In this document: piece by piece, positions 20,946-29,779 of the stretch
How the letters are laid out: the number at the start of each line of letters is the position of its first letter
Position numbering within the stretch: the first letter of the stretch is position 1
Origin: Sphingomonas sp. Leaf67
Lineage (GTDB): Bacteria; Pseudomonadota; Alphaproteobacteria; Sphingomonadales; Sphingomonadaceae
Direction of reading: 5' to 3'
Length of the DNA stretch: 64,000 bases
NCBI RefSeq assembly: GCF_001421965.1
Contig: NZ_LMLP01000023.1
Location: forward strand, 1 to 64,000
Position numbers and translations under genes: made by a program
Notes under the pieces: model-generated
The model's input: only the letters and a program-made list of their open reading frames with translations
The model's database searches: none
What the model was told of the DNA's origin: nothing

Positions 20946-21608
20946 ATGAGCCATCTGCCAGACCCCGACCTCCACGGCTTCAAGCGCCGGGGGGTGTTGT
21001 TCGTCCTGTCCTCCCCATCCGGGGCGGGTAAATCGACGATCGCACGCAAGCTGCTGGCCGCCGAAAGCGACCTGTCAATGTCGGTATCCGCCACCACGCG
21101 CGCGCCGCGCGAAGGGGAAGTCGACGGTAAGGATTACCACTTCGTCGATCTGGAAGAATTCCGGCGCATGGTGTCGGCCCACGAATTTCTGGAATGGGCG
21201 CATGTGTTCGGCAACCGCTACGGCACGCCGCGCGCGCCGGTCGAAGCGATGCTGAGCGCGGGCAAGGACGTGTTGTTCGACATCGACTGGCAGGGTGCGC
21301 AGCAACTGTTCCAGATTGCCGGCGGCGATGTCGTCCGCGTCTTCATCCTGCCGCCGTCGATGGCCGAATTGCGGCAGCGGCTGGTGTCGCGCAACACCGA
21401 CAGCGTCGAGGTGATCGATGCCCGCATGGCGCGATCGGCGGCCGAGGTCAGCCATTGGGACAGCTATGATTATGTGCTGGTCAATGACGATGTCGAGGAT
21501 TGCTTTCGCAAGGTACAGACGATCCTTGCGGCGGAACGGCTGCGCCGGTCGCGGCAGACCGGACTGATCGGGTTCATTCGCAAGCTGCTGCGCGCACCGG
21601 GCGAATAA
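20946..21608 (+). CDS. gmk: Guanylate kinase
   Basis: Gmk phosphorylates GMP to GDP. The 220 residues contain the P-loop SSPSGAGKSTI near residue 22, the GMP-binding SVSATTRAPREGE and DYHFV, and the GNRYGTP and DIDWQGAQQ blocks. It stands alone here, without the rpoZ or yicC neighbours seen in some genomes. A hairpin at 20884-20907 precedes it and a terminator-like structure follows. Confidence 0.98.
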   Translation: MSHLPDPDLHGFKRRGVLFVLSSPSGAGKSTIARKLLAAESDLSMSVSATTRAPREGEVDGKDYHFVDLEEFRRMVSAHEFLEWAHVFGNRYGTPRAPVEAMLSAGKDVLFDIDWQGAQQLFQIAGGDVVRVFILPPSMAELRQRLVSRNTDSVEVIDARMARSAAEVSHWDSYDYVLVNDDVEDCFRKVQTILAAERLRRSRQTGLIGFIRKLLRAPGE

Positions 21609-21640
21609 CGCTTCCCCACCCCGTAGGGGAAGGGAAGCGT
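21608..21640. terminator. Convergent terminator-like hairpin
   Basis: ACGCTTCCC (21608-21616) pairs perfectly with GGGAAGCGT (21632-21640). An alternative inner hairpin CTTCCCC / GGGGAAG is also possible. It lies between the convergent gmk and SDR genes, and no long T-run follows. Confidence 0.55.
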
Positions 21641-21647
21641 CAGGCGT

Positions 21648-22868
21648 TCAGGGGTGCGCGACCTTGATATCGTCCGCATTCGGCGCGTCGGCTGCGCCGA
21701 CCGGACGTTCGGAAAACGCCGGATCGTGCGCTTCGGGGATCGTGCCCCCATCGGCAATCCCCGCCGCATAGGACGCCGATGAATCGCTGCCGTCCGCCTG
21801 ATGCGCCATGGTCGGCGGCGGGAGCAGCTTCACCTCCTCGTCGGTCCGACGCGGCGTCGATCCGCGTAGCGACAGCAACATGCCCGCCGCGACACCGACA
21901 CCGCCCAGAATCGCCATGGTCGTCCACGGTCGCATCTGCGCTTCGAGCGCGAGGCTCTGCTTGCGGACGTAGATGTCCTGGTTCGACCGTTCGCGGCCGT
22001 CCTTGCGCGGTTCGAACAGATTGTCCTTGGCACCGGGCGTCGCAGGGGTATCGATCGTCTGCGCCTCTTCCTTGAAGAACATCTCCATGAACCGGTCGGC
22101 GCTGCGCGGCAGCAGGTTGCTCATCTTGATCATCGCCATGCCGGTGCCGCCGACGGTCAGGTCGCGCTTGGGATGGGCTGCGGCGAAACAGATCGCCTTG
22201 GCGACCAGTTCGGGATCATAAACGACCGGCGGGACGCGCGCCGGCTTGTCCATGCGGTTGCGGGCATGTTCGGGATAGGGGGTGTCGATCGCGGCGGGTT
22301 TGACCAGGGTGACCGATACCGGGCGGCCTTCGGCCTCCATCTCCATCCGGAACGCCTCCGTAAAGCCCTGCACCGCATGCTTCATCGCGCTGTACGCCCC
22401 CTGCACCGGCACCGACCGGTCGGACAGGATTGACCCAAGATTGACGATCGCCCCGCCGCCTCGTGCGGTCAGTTCGCGCGCGGCATAGAGCGAGGCCGCG
22501 ACGGTCGCGAAATAGCCGACGTCGAATACGCGACGCTGTTCGTCGATGCCGGTCGCCTCCAGACGGGCATAGAGCGCGACGGCGGCGTCGTTCACCCATG
22601 TGTCGAACCCGCCGAACGCCTCGCGTGCCTTCGCACCGATCCGTTCGGGGGCATCGGCGGCGGTGATGTCGATCGCGAGGAAATCGACCTTGCCGCCGTG
22701 CAGCAGGATCGATTCGGTCGCCTCGCGCAACGCGTCTTCGTTGCGTGCGACCAGCAGAACCTTTGCCCCTTCGCGCGCGGCCCGGCGGGCGGTGGCGAGG
22801 CCGATCCCCGACGAGGCACCGGTGATGACGATAGTTTGCTCGGACAGCGGCTTGAGCGTGACGGCCAT
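21648..22868 (-). CDS. Short-chain dehydrogenase with C-terminal membrane segment
   Basis: This 406-residue SDR has the cofactor motif TGASSGIG at residues 14-21 and catalytic Tyr and Lys in AYSAMKH near residue 155. After the Rossmann domain (about 1-260) there is a 140-residue extension with a hydrophobic helix (TTMAILGGVGVAAGMLLSL), which suggests membrane attachment, and an acidic Pro-rich tail. The substrate is unknown. The ATG at 22868 begins just before the fold; upstream residues are not conserved. Confidence 0.9.
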   Translation of the reverse strand: MAVTLKPLSEQTIVITGASSGIGLATARRAAREGAKVLLVARNEDALREATESILLHGGKVDFLAIDITAADAPERIGAKAREAFGGFDTWVNDAAVALYARLEATGIDEQRRVFDVGYFATVAASLYAARELTARGGGAIVNLGSILSDRSVPVQGAYSAMKHAVQGFTEAFRMEMEAEGRPVSVTLVKPAAIDTPYPEHARNRMDKPARVPPVVYDPELVAKAICFAAAHPKRDLTVGGTGMAMIKMSNLLPRSADRFMEMFFKEEAQTIDTPATPGAKDNLFEPRKDGRERSNQDIYVRKQSLALEAQMRPWTTMAILGGVGVAAGMLLSLRGSTPRRTDEEVKLLPPPTMAHQADGSDSSASYAAGIADGGTIPEAHDPAFSERPVGAADAPNADDIKVAHP

Positions 22869-22932
22869 GGGGAACCTCCGAATGTCTGGATGGCGCGCTA
22901 ACGCACGGCAGCCATCCGGGGGTCCGGCCAAG

Positions 22933-23160
22933 CTATTGTTCCAGAACCGCCATTCGCTGCGGCAGCACCGTCATCACCGCGCGGCGCGCTTCGCTGTCGA
23001 TCGCGGTCCAGCGCGCGATCTCGTCGCGCGTCCGTCCGCAGCCAAGGCACCAGCCGGTGTCGGTATCGATCGAACAGACCAGCACGCAGGGGCTCTCGAT
23101 CGCTTGCGGAGCGACCGGTTCGAACACGTCGTCCACCGGATCAGAGCGGGATGCGGACAT
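22933..23160 (-). CDS. DUF1289-family small cysteine protein
   Basis: This 75-residue protein has the family signature SPCVLVCSID, WCLGCGRTRDEI and W. Its four cysteines suggest metal binding. Its function is not established. It overlaps the 3' end of the helicase gene by 20 bases on the same strand, so the two are probably co-expressed. Confidence 0.88.
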   Translation of the reverse strand: MSASRSDPVDDVFEPVAPQAIESPCVLVCSIDTDTGWCLGCGRTRDEIARWTAIDSEARRAVMTVLPQRMAVLEQ

Positions 23161-24565
23161 TCAGGAAGGCGGGGAAGGGGCCGTTCCAGCCGCCATCCTC
23201 GACCGCGTCCTGCTGAACGTAGCGGGCCGGGCGTTCGTCGCGAAGTTCGGGCGCGCGCTCCTCGCGCTCGCGACGCGGACGGCGTTCCTCACGCTCTGCG
23301 CGCGGCGCGCGTTCGCGGGGCGCTTCCGGTTCAGGGGCGGCGGGACGAGCGCGAGGCGCCTCCGGTTCGGCGGCGGCCGGACGGGGGCGGCGACCACGGC
23401 GAGGGGCCTCCTCGACCGGTTCGGCCTCGACCGGCGCTTCGGCCGGTTCGTGCCCCAAGTCGAGCACCGGAATCTTCTGTCCGGTCAGCTTTTCGATATT
23501 GGCGATATTCTCGGCGTCGTCGGGTGTAACCAGCGTATAGGCGATGCCGGTCGCGCCACCGCGCCCGGTACGACCGATGCGATGGACATAATCGTCGGGA
23601 TGCCACGGCGCGTCATAGTTGAAGACGTGGCTGACCCCCTTCACGTCGAGGCCGCGCGCAGCGACGTCCGAGGCGACGAGGATCGAGACGTCACCCGACT
23701 TGAAGCGTTCCAGTTCGGCGATGCGAGCGGACTGGTCCATGTCGCCATGGATTTCGGCGGAGCGGAAGCGGGCGCGTTGCAGGCTCTTGTTCAGTTCGCG
23801 CACGGTCGTCTTGCGATTGCAGAAGATGATCGCGTTGCGGACCTCCTCGGTCGCCAGCAGCGTGCGCAGCACTTCGCGCTTCTTTGCGGCGCTGACGGGC
23901 ACGACATGCTGGGCTATGTTCAGATTGGTCGATGCCGGGCGCGACACCTCGATCGTCTTGGGATTGTCGAGGAACTTGTCGGCCAGCTTTTTGATCGGCG
24001 GCGGCATCGTCGCCGAAAACAACAGCGTCTGACGCTGCTTGGGCAGCTTGGTGCAGATTTCCTCGATATCGGGAATGAACCCCATGTCGAGCATCCGGTC
24101 GGCTTCGTCGATGACCAGCATCGAACAGCCGGTCAGCAGGATCTTGCCCCGAGTGAACAGGTCCATCAGCCGGCCCGGCGTCGCGATCAGCACGTCGACG
24201 CCCTTTTCCAGCGCGGCGAGCTGGTCGCCCATCGAAACGCCGCCGATCAGCAACGCCATCGACAGCTTGTGGTTCGCGCCGTACTTCTCGAAATTCTCGG
24301 CAACCTGCGCGGCCAGTTCGCGCGTCGGTTCGAGGATCAGCGAGCGCGGCATCCGTGCCCGGCTGCGCCCCTGCGCCAGGATGTCGATCATCGGCAGCAC
24401 GAACGAAGCGGTCTTGCCGGTGCCGGTCTGGGCGATCGCGACCAGATCGCGCATCATCAGTACCGACGGGATCGCCGCCGCCTGAATCGGGGTCGGTTCG
24501 GTATAGCCCGAATCGTTGACGGAACGCAGCAGTTCGTCGGACAGGCCGAGATCGGCGAAGGTCAT
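23141..24565 (-). CDS. RhlE-type DEAD-box RNA helicase
   Basis: This 474-residue ATP-dependent RNA helicase acts in RNA or ribosome remodelling. All core motifs are visible: the Q motif PTPIQAAAIP, AQTGTGKT near residue 45, PTRELAAQ, TPGRL, DEAD, SAT, SDVAARGLDV and HRIGRTGR near 330. A 110-residue Arg/Glu/Pro/Ala-rich tail follows the core, as in RhlE proteins that bind RNA nonspecifically. It is followed by the overlapping DUF1289 gene. Confidence 0.96.
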   Translation of the reverse strand: MTFADLGLSDELLRSVNDSGYTEPTPIQAAAIPSVLMMRDLVAIAQTGTGKTASFVLPMIDILAQGRSRARMPRSLILEPTRELAAQVAENFEKYGANHKLSMALLIGGVSMGDQLAALEKGVDVLIATPGRLMDLFTRGKILLTGCSMLVIDEADRMLDMGFIPDIEEICTKLPKQRQTLLFSATMPPPIKKLADKFLDNPKTIEVSRPASTNLNIAQHVVPVSAAKKREVLRTLLATEEVRNAIIFCNRKTTVRELNKSLQRARFRSAEIHGDMDQSARIAELERFKSGDVSILVASDVAARGLDVKGVSHVFNYDAPWHPDDYVHRIGRTGRGGATGIAYTLVTPDDAENIANIEKLTGQKIPVLDLGHEPAEAPVEAEPVEEAPRRGRRPRPAAAEPEAPRARPAAPEPEAPRERAPRAEREERRPRREREERAPELRDERPARYVQQDAVEDGGWNGPFPAFLNVRIPL

Positions 24566-24673
24566 TGCGGTTCCATGGCTGGGGAACGCAACAGGCCCGC
24601 GCTCCGGTAAATCGGACGGCGCGTCGCGGAAAACGTCGGAAAAGTCAAGGTTGGCGTGCGCGCCGTCCGCAAT

Positions 24674-25150
24674 TCAGCGCGCCGGGACCAGCGCGCGGAA
24701 CTGCGCGATCCGGCACTGGCCACCGGTGCGCGAGCGGATGACGTCGCGTGACGCGCACATCCGCCCGTCGCTGCTCGGTTTGATATACATGCCGGCATAG
24801 AAATCGAGCGACGGGCAATCGTCGGCCAACCGCGCCCGCACCCGTCCCCCACCGTTCAGCAACAGATCGACGCTGTCGGTGCGGCTGATCGTCACCGCCG
24901 CGACACTCTGTACGGGCAGGCAACGGTCGGTCCGCTTTTCGACCCACTGGATCGGCGGGAGCGCGCGTGGCGCACTGAACGCGACGGGGGCGAAGGGGGC
25001 ACGGGGAACGCGAATGATCATCCGCTGGATCCGCATCTCGGTCCGCATCACCGTCGTCGCCGGCGGTTCGGCAAGCCGACGCTGCGCGGCACCGGGCAGC
25101 GCGAGCATGAGCAACATCAGGGTCGCTGCGGGAAGCGGCAAGGCGGTCAC
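24674..25150 (-). CDS. Secreted protein of unknown function
   Basis: This 158-residue protein has an N-terminal signal sequence (LPAATLMLLMLALPGAAQ). The mature part has four cysteines (at DRCLP, DDCPS, RMCAS, GQCRI), probably forming two disulfides, and a VDLLLNGGGRVRARL segment. No domain was recognised. It is divergent from the FAD-linked dehydrogenase, with a 76-base gap. The 108 bases between it and the helicase contain nothing else notable. Confidence 0.75.
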   Translation of the reverse strand: MTALPLPAATLMLLMLALPGAAQRRLAEPPATTVMRTEMRIQRMIIRVPRAPFAPVAFSAPRALPPIQWVEKRTDRCLPVQSVAAVTISRTDSVDLLLNGGGRVRARLADDCPSLDFYAGMYIKPSSDGRMCASRDVIRSRTGGQCRIAQFRALVPAR

Positions 25151-25226
25151 GCGAAGAACATCTCCGATCGGAATTTAACCGCAGATGAACTGGTCGCAAG
25201 GGAATTGCGGTGCTACCGCCCGATCC

Positions 25227-26669
25227 ATGATGCCATCGCCCGTCGCCGCGATGGTCGCCGATGCCCGTGCGGGGCTGGGCGACCGGATCGTCACCACCGA
25301 TGTCGAACGGATCGCGCCGTGGCTGACCGACTGGCGCGGCCGCTATCACGGGAAGAGCGCGGCGCTGTTCGAACCTTACGCTACGGAACAGGTCGCTGCA
25401 CTGGTTGCGCTGGCCGCGAAACACGGCGTGCCGATCGTGCCGCAGGGCGGTAACACGTCGATGGTCGGCGGGGCGACCCCGCCCGCGCATGGTGAAGCGG
25501 TGCTGCTGTCGCTCCGGCGGATGGATCGGCTGCGGCGTATCGATCCGGGACAGGCGGTCGCCGAAGCCGGCGTCATTCTCCAGAATCTGCACGAAGCCGC
25601 CGCCGATGCCGGCCAGCGATTCCCGCTGACGCTCGGCGCGCGGGGCAGCGCGACGATCGGCGGGCTGGTGTCGACCAATGCCGGCGGTACGCAGGTGCTG
25701 CGCTGGGGCAATATGCGGCGGCTGGTGCTGGGCGTGGAGGCGGTGCTGCCCGACGGATCGGTGCATGACGGGCTGGCGGTGCTGCCCAAGGACAATCGCG
25801 GTTACGACCTGACGCAATTGCTGGTCGGGGCGGAGGGGACGCTCGCCATCGTCACCGCCGCGACGTTGCGGCTGGCCCCGGCCATTGCCGAACGTGCCGT
25901 CGCATGGGTCGGGATCGGCGATCCGCAGGCGGGACTCGACCTGCTGCGCAGGATGCAGACGGCGACCGACCGGATCGAGAGTTTCGAGATCATCCCTGCC
26001 GACACGCTGGCGCTGGCCGTTGCACACGTGCCGGGCGCGCGCACGCCGCTGGCAGGCGATTATCCGTGGCAGTTACTGATCGAGGCGGTTGCGGCCCCGG
26101 GCGAATCGCCGCCCGCGCCGCTGCTCGAAACGCTGCTCGCCGATGGGTTCGCTGCCGGATGGATCGGGGATGCGGTGATCGCCACCAGCGAGGCGCAGGC
26201 CGAGGCCTTCTGGCGGTTGCGCGATTCGCTGTCGGCGGCAGAGAAGTCGACCGGACCGGCGGTCCAGCACGATATCTCGGTACCCGTGGACACCATGCCG
26301 CGGTTCATGACGCAGGCGGCGGCGGCGGCGGAGGCACGCTTTCCCGGTACCCATGCCACCGCCTTCGGCCATCTGGGCGACGGCAATGTCCATTTCCATG
26401 TCCGCGCGCCGTCGGGGGTCGATCCGGCGCGCTGGTATGCGCAGGACGCGCCGGTCGTCACCCGCTTCGTCCATGACGCGGTGACGGCGGCGGGCGGATC
26501 GATCTCGGCGGAACATGGCATCGGCCAGATGAAACTGGCCGAACTGGAACGGCTGGGTCCGCCCGCCCGGCTGGGGGCGTTGCGCGCGATCAAGGCCGGG
26601 CTGGACCCGTTCGGGCTGTTCAATCCGGGCAAGCTCGTATCGCTTGCGCCCCGCGCGACCAATCCATAG
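25227..26669 (+). CDS. FAD-linked D-2-hydroxyacid dehydrogenase (GlcD family)
   Basis: This 480-residue oxidoreductase belongs to the PCMH-type FAD family. The FAD-binding region has PQGGNTSMVGGATP near residue 72 and GSATIGGLVSTNAGG near 140. The C-terminal substrate domain has the metal motif GHLGDGNVHFH, EHGIGQMK and FNPGKL. Closest in pattern to D-2-hydroxyglutarate or D-lactate dehydrogenases; the substrate is not determined. The start is either ATG of an ATGATG pair at 25227/25230; a longer frame to 25185 is less likely. Confidence 0.93.
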   Translation: MMPSPVAAMVADARAGLGDRIVTTDVERIAPWLTDWRGRYHGKSAALFEPYATEQVAALVALAAKHGVPIVPQGGNTSMVGGATPPAHGEAVLLSLRRMDRLRRIDPGQAVAEAGVILQNLHEAAADAGQRFPLTLGARGSATIGGLVSTNAGGTQVLRWGNMRRLVLGVEAVLPDGSVHDGLAVLPKDNRGYDLTQLLVGAEGTLAIVTAATLRLAPAIAERAVAWVGIGDPQAGLDLLRRMQTATDRIESFEIIPADTLALAVAHVPGARTPLAGDYPWQLLIEAVAAPGESPPAPLLETLLADGFAAGWIGDAVIATSEAQAEAFWRLRDSLSAAEKSTGPAVQHDISVPVDTMPRFMTQAAAAAEARFPGTHATAFGHLGDGNVHFHVRAPSGVDPARWYAQDAPVVTRFVHDAVTAAGGSISAEHGIGQMKLAELERLGPPARLGALRAIKAGLDPFGLFNPGKLVSLAPRATNP

Positions 26670-26747
26670 ACGGTGGCACGAGGTACGCCCGGGGGGGCGG
26701 CCGTCCGGCAATCAGCCGGACCGAATTGAGTATCTGGAGACCCTGAA

Positions 26748-27533
26748 ATGGCCAGCGCGCCGCAGAATCAACCGCTTCCGCTGTTCTACAATCGGCTCGA
26801 ACCGCTTTCGAGTCAGACGCACGGCAATTGGAAGGTCCGTTCGTCGGATCGTGCGCCGTTCCTGACCGGGCAGCATGCGATTCCCGTCACCGTAGAAGAA
26901 TTTCCGCTGGTGCAGCGCCGGATGCCGATCGTGTTCTCGGTCGGTGACGATCCTGTGCCGCTGGCGCTGATGGGGCTGAACGAAGGCGTCAACACGTTCC
27001 TCGACGACGATGGCCGGCTGATCGACCCGGAAACCTATATTCCGGCCTATATCCGTCGCTACCCGTATCTCCTCGCGCGCCTGCGCCCCGATACGGACGA
27101 GCTGTCGCTGTGCTTCGATCCGACGTCGGACGTGATCGGCCCGTTCGAGGAAGGCGAGCCGCTGTTCGATGGCGACCAGCCCAGCGAAGTCACCAAGCAG
27201 ATCCTCGCCTTCAACGAGCAGTTCGAGCAGGCCGGCCAGAAGACCGGCATGTTCATGAAGGAGATCAAGGATATGGGCCTTCTGATGGACGGCGAAGTGT
27301 CGATCCAGCAAGAAGGCAACGACCAGCCGTTCGTCTATCGCGGTTTCCAGATGATTTCGGAGGAAAAGCTGAACGAACTGCGCGGCGATCAACTGCGCAA
27401 GATGCAGCAGTCGGGGATGTTGCCGCTGATCTTCGCGCACCTGTTTTCGCTGTCGCTGATGCGTGACGTGTTCGCGCGGCAGATGCGACAGGGCAAGGTG
27501 CAGGCGCAGCCGGCAGCGGTTCCCACTTTCTAA
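26748..27533 (+). CDS. SapC family protein
   Basis: This 261-residue protein matches the SapC family, common in Sphingomonas and Caulobacter-type bacteria and often near TonB receptors. Visible blocks are the N-terminal PLPLFYNRLEPLSS, HAIPVTVEEFPLVQRRMPIVFS, YIPAYIRRYPYLLA and a C-terminal MISEEKLNELRGDQL. No enzymatic motif was seen and the biochemical role is unknown. The stop overlaps the next ATG as TAATG. Confidence 0.88.
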   Translation: MASAPQNQPLPLFYNRLEPLSSQTHGNWKVRSSDRAPFLTGQHAIPVTVEEFPLVQRRMPIVFSVGDDPVPLALMGLNEGVNTFLDDDGRLIDPETYIPAYIRRYPYLLARLRPDTDELSLCFDPTSDVIGPFEEGEPLFDGDQPSEVTKQILAFNEQFEQAGQKTGMFMKEIKDMGLLMDGEVSIQQEGNDQPFVYRGFQMISEEKLNELRGDQLRKMQQSGMLPLIFAHLFSLSLMRDVFARQMRQGKVQAQPAAVPTF

Positions 27534-28066
27534 TGCGCGGCACCCGGCCGTTCCACGCCCAGCGCTATTCGCGCGGTGCGATCTTCTTTCACTGGACGAT
27601 CGCGCTGCTCGTGCTGGTGAATCTGTGGATCGGCCTGGTCGGCGGATCGATGGGCGTTCACAAGGCGGTCGGCATCACCGTGCTGGTGCTGACCGCCGGG
27701 CGCATCGCCTGGCGCATCGCCAACCCGCCGCCGCCACTGCCCGCCTTTGTCGCGGGTTGGGAGCGGCTGGCGGCGAGCTGGACGCATCGCCTGTTCTATA
27801 TTTTGCTGGTCGTCCTGCCGCTGAGCGGTTGGGCGATGGCGTCGGGGGCCAAGCGCTACCCGCTCGATTGGTTCGGGCTGTTCCCGATCCCGTATCTGCC
27901 GATCACGCCCGCGGTTGCCGGGGCCGGACATGAGGTCCACGAAGTCGTCGGGTTCCTGATGGCCGGACTGGTCGCGCTCCATGTCGGCGCGGCGCTGCGG
28001 CACCAGTTCCTGCTGCGCGACGGCATCGTTTCGCGCATGCTGCCGGGCGGGCGGCGGGCGCGCTGA
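27533..28066 (+). CDS. Cytochrome b561-type di-haem membrane protein
   Basis: This 177-residue membrane protein resembles bacterial cytochrome b561, which oxidises ubiquinol. Four hydrophobic helices carry the expected haem-ligand histidines in FFHWTIALL, VHKAVGIT, HEVHEVVGF and ALHVGAAL. It is coupled to sapC by TAATG, although a functional link is not known. It ends just before the candidate small RNA. Confidence 0.92.
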   Translation: MRGTRPFHAQRYSRGAIFFHWTIALLVLVNLWIGLVGGSMGVHKAVGITVLVLTAGRIAWRIANPPPPLPAFVAGWERLAASWTHRLFYILLVVLPLSGWAMASGAKRYPLDWFGLFPIPYLPITPAVAGAGHEVHEVVGFLMAGLVALHVGAALRHQFLLRDGIVSRMLPGGRRAR

Positions 28067-28107
28067 GATGCGTTGCGATAAAGTCACGGTCAAATGTAAA
28101 AAGGCTC

Positions 28108-28136
28108 TTGAAGCCGTCCGGACAGCTCCCTAAATA
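28108..28136 (+). promoter_or_regulatory. Sigma70-type promoter of the candidate small RNA
   Basis: TTGAAG at 28108-28113 and TAAATA at 28131-28136 are separated by exactly 17 bases, the optimal spacing. Transcription would start near 28143, immediately before the folded RNA and its terminator. Confidence 0.6.
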
Positions 28137-28142
28137 CTGGTT

Positions 28143-28244
28143 ACACGGTTCGATGTCCCCCCTTTCGTTGGACCGTGCGGCGCGTTTCACGCGCCTCCTC
28201 CCTGAACCTTGGCCACTCCGTGTTGTACACGGGGTGGCTTTTTT
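28143..28244 (+). ncRNA. Candidate trans-acting small RNA with CCUCCUCCC motif
   Basis: A transcript of about 100 nt is bounded by the promoter at 28108-28136 and the terminator at 28212-28244. It would fold into a hairpin with an 8-bp stem at 28144-28177 and a C-rich loop, then a perfect GGCGCG / CGCGCC hairpin at 28179-28195. A single-stranded CCTCCTCCC follows at 28194-28202, partly shared with that stem. CCUCCUCCC is the anti-Shine-Dalgarno motif of alphaproteobacterial stress RNAs of the CcsR and cuckoo type. No ORF of useful length lies here. Expression and family membership are inferred. Confidence 0.65.
28212..28244 (+). terminator. Intrinsic terminator of the small RNA
   Basis: GCCACTCCGTG pairs with CACGGGGTGGC (one G-T pair) around a 5-base loop, followed by six T residues at 28239-28244. 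It is the clearest factor-independent terminator in this part of the window on the plus strand. Confidence 0.88.
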
Positions 28245-28250
28245 CTTCGG

Positions 28251-29111
28251 CTATTCCGCTGCGATGCGGCGCGTCGTATTCAGCGCGATGTCTGATGCCC
28301 GGTCGAGCACGGCCCGCACCAACGCGATCATCTCGCCGAGGCCGGCACCGGGCCGGTCGAGTGCATCGTCGAGATACAGGCTGCGGTCGATCTCCAGTTG
28401 CAGCGCATGAATGTCCGCCCGCGGCCGGGCGTGTTCCGACAGGATGTGGCCGCCGGCATAGGGATGGTTGATCGCCAGCGGCAACCCGCGATGGCGTACC
28501 ACCGCTGCGATCGATTCGGTCAGCTGCCCGCCCGCGCTCCGCCCGTACCGGTCGCCGAGCACGATCTGCGCCGGCGTCAGCCCGACCAGAGTCGGCATCG
28601 AGTGCAGGTCGAGCAGGATCGCGATGCCAAATCGGGCATGCGCCGCCGCCAGTGCCGCCGCGACCGCCGCGTGATACGGGGTATGATCCGTTGCGATTCG
28701 CTCGATTACTTCCGCATCGGTCAGCTTGCGCCGCCACATATTGTCGGCGCCCCCGGCGCGGCGGGGGATCAGCCCGATGCCGCTGCGGACCTTGTCCGAT
28801 GCGGCGCGACCGGCGTCGCGTGGGTCCGCGCCCGCATCGACCTGCGGATCGCGGTCGCGCACCGGCGACCGATTGAGGTCGATCCAGCCCCGCGCCCGCG
28901 TCGCCACCAGCATCGTTTCGTCGCGGCGCGCACCCTGCGCGACCGCATCGACATACCGGTCCTCCAGCGCCGTCAGCCGCGCGACCGGCACGGTCAACAG
29001 CGACAGCATCGCCGGCGGATAGTCGCGTCCGGCATGGGGCACCGACACCACCACGGGCGACACCGGATCGGCCGGACCGAAACGGCGAAAGGACAGGGGG
29101 GCGGGGATCAT
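28251..29111 (-). CDS. N-formylglutamate amidohydrolase family protein
   Basis: This 286-residue hydrolase matches the family that cleaves N-formyl-L-glutamate at the end of one histidine degradation route. VSVPHAGRDYP near residue 23, WIDLNRSPVRDRD near 76 and LLDLHSMP near 166 supply the expected metal ligands and acidic residues. No other hut genes are nearby, so a more general amidohydrolase role is possible. It diverges from the CpdR-like gene. Confidence 0.9.
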   Translation of the reverse strand: MIPAPLSFRRFGPADPVSPVVVSVPHAGRDYPPAMLSLLTVPVARLTALEDRYVDAVAQGARRDETMLVATRARGWIDLNRSPVRDRDPQVDAGADPRDAGRAASDKVRSGIGLIPRRAGGADNMWRRKLTDAEVIERIATDHTPYHAAVAAALAAAHARFGIAILLDLHSMPTLVGLTPAQIVLGDRYGRSAGGQLTESIAAVVRHRGLPLAINHPYAGGHILSEHARPRADIHALQLEIDRSLYLDDALDRPGAGLGEMIALVRAVLDRASDIALNTTRRIAAE

Positions 29112-29212
29112 GTCCCGTACAGGATCACGGCCCGCCGCAGTTGTCGAGCATATCGCTGGAAAATCTTAACCCGGAACGGCATACTGTCCGGGCTCGGGTC
29201 GAAGGGGTTGGG

Positions 29213-29590
29213 ATGTACAGGATTTTGCTGGCCGAAGACGACCAGGTGATGCGCGAGTATCTTACGCGCGCGCTGGAACGTGCCGGCTATGGCGTCAGCG
29301 CGGTCGATCGCGGCACGGCGGCGATCCCGCTGCTGCGGACCGAAACCTTTGACCTGTTGCTGACCGACATCGTCATGCCGGAGATGGACGGCATCGAACT
29401 GGCGCAGCGCGCCGGCGAGATGGTCCCCGACCTGCGCGTCATGTTTATCACCGGTTTCGCGGCAGTCACGCTCAAGGCCGGACGACAGGTGCCGCATGCC
29501 CGTATCCTGTCCAAGCCGTTCCACCTGCGCGAACTGGTTGCCGAGGTCGACCGGCTGTTCGGGGAAGAAAGAGTGCCGACCAGCAATTAA
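29213..29590 (+). CDS. cpdR: CpdR-like single-domain response regulator
   Basis: This 125-residue stand-alone receiver domain has no output domain. The acidic pocket is LLAEDD, the phosphorylated Asp is in LLTDIVMPEMDG near residue 52, and the conserved Lys is in SKPFHLREL. The pattern matches CpdR, which in Caulobacter receives phosphate from the CckA-ChpT route and, when unphosphorylated, primes ClpXP for protein degradation. The ATG at 29213 follows GGGGTTGGG. A longer frame from 29141 is not conserved. Confidence 0.88.
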   Translation: MYRILLAEDDQVMREYLTRALERAGYGVSAVDRGTAAIPLLRTETFDLLLTDIVMPEMDGIELAQRAGEMVPDLRVMFITGFAAVTLKAGRQVPHARILSKPFHLRELVAEVDRLFGEERVPTSN

Positions 29591-29665
29591 GCGCTTGTCA
29601 GGCGGCAACCGCGCCGCTAACAGCGCCACTCCGGTTTCGCTCTCTCCGGCAACAGAGAGAGCGCC

Positions 29666-29740
29666 GGGCGCGTAGCTCAGTGGTAGAGCACTGTGTTGAC
29701 ATCGCAGGGGTCGCAAGTTCAATCCTTGCCGCGCCCACCA
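29666..29740 (+). tRNA. tRNA-Val(GAC)
   Basis: A complete 75-nt cloverleaf: acceptor GGGCGCG / CGCGCCC, D-arm GCTCAGTGGTAGAGC, anticodon stem CTGTG / CGCAG with loop TTGACAT (anticodon GAC), T-arm GCAAG-TTCAATC-CTTGC and an encoded CCA end. A strong terminator follows. Confidence 0.97.
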
Positions 29741-29745
29741 TTTAG

Positions 29746-29779
29746 AAAGCCCGTCAGGTGAAAGCCTGGCGGGCTTTTT
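29746..29779 (+). terminator. Intrinsic terminator of tRNA-Val
   Basis: AAAGCCCGTCAGG pairs with CCTGGCGGGCTTT (one T-G pair) around a 6-base loop and runs into a tract of five T residues. Confidence 0.9.
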
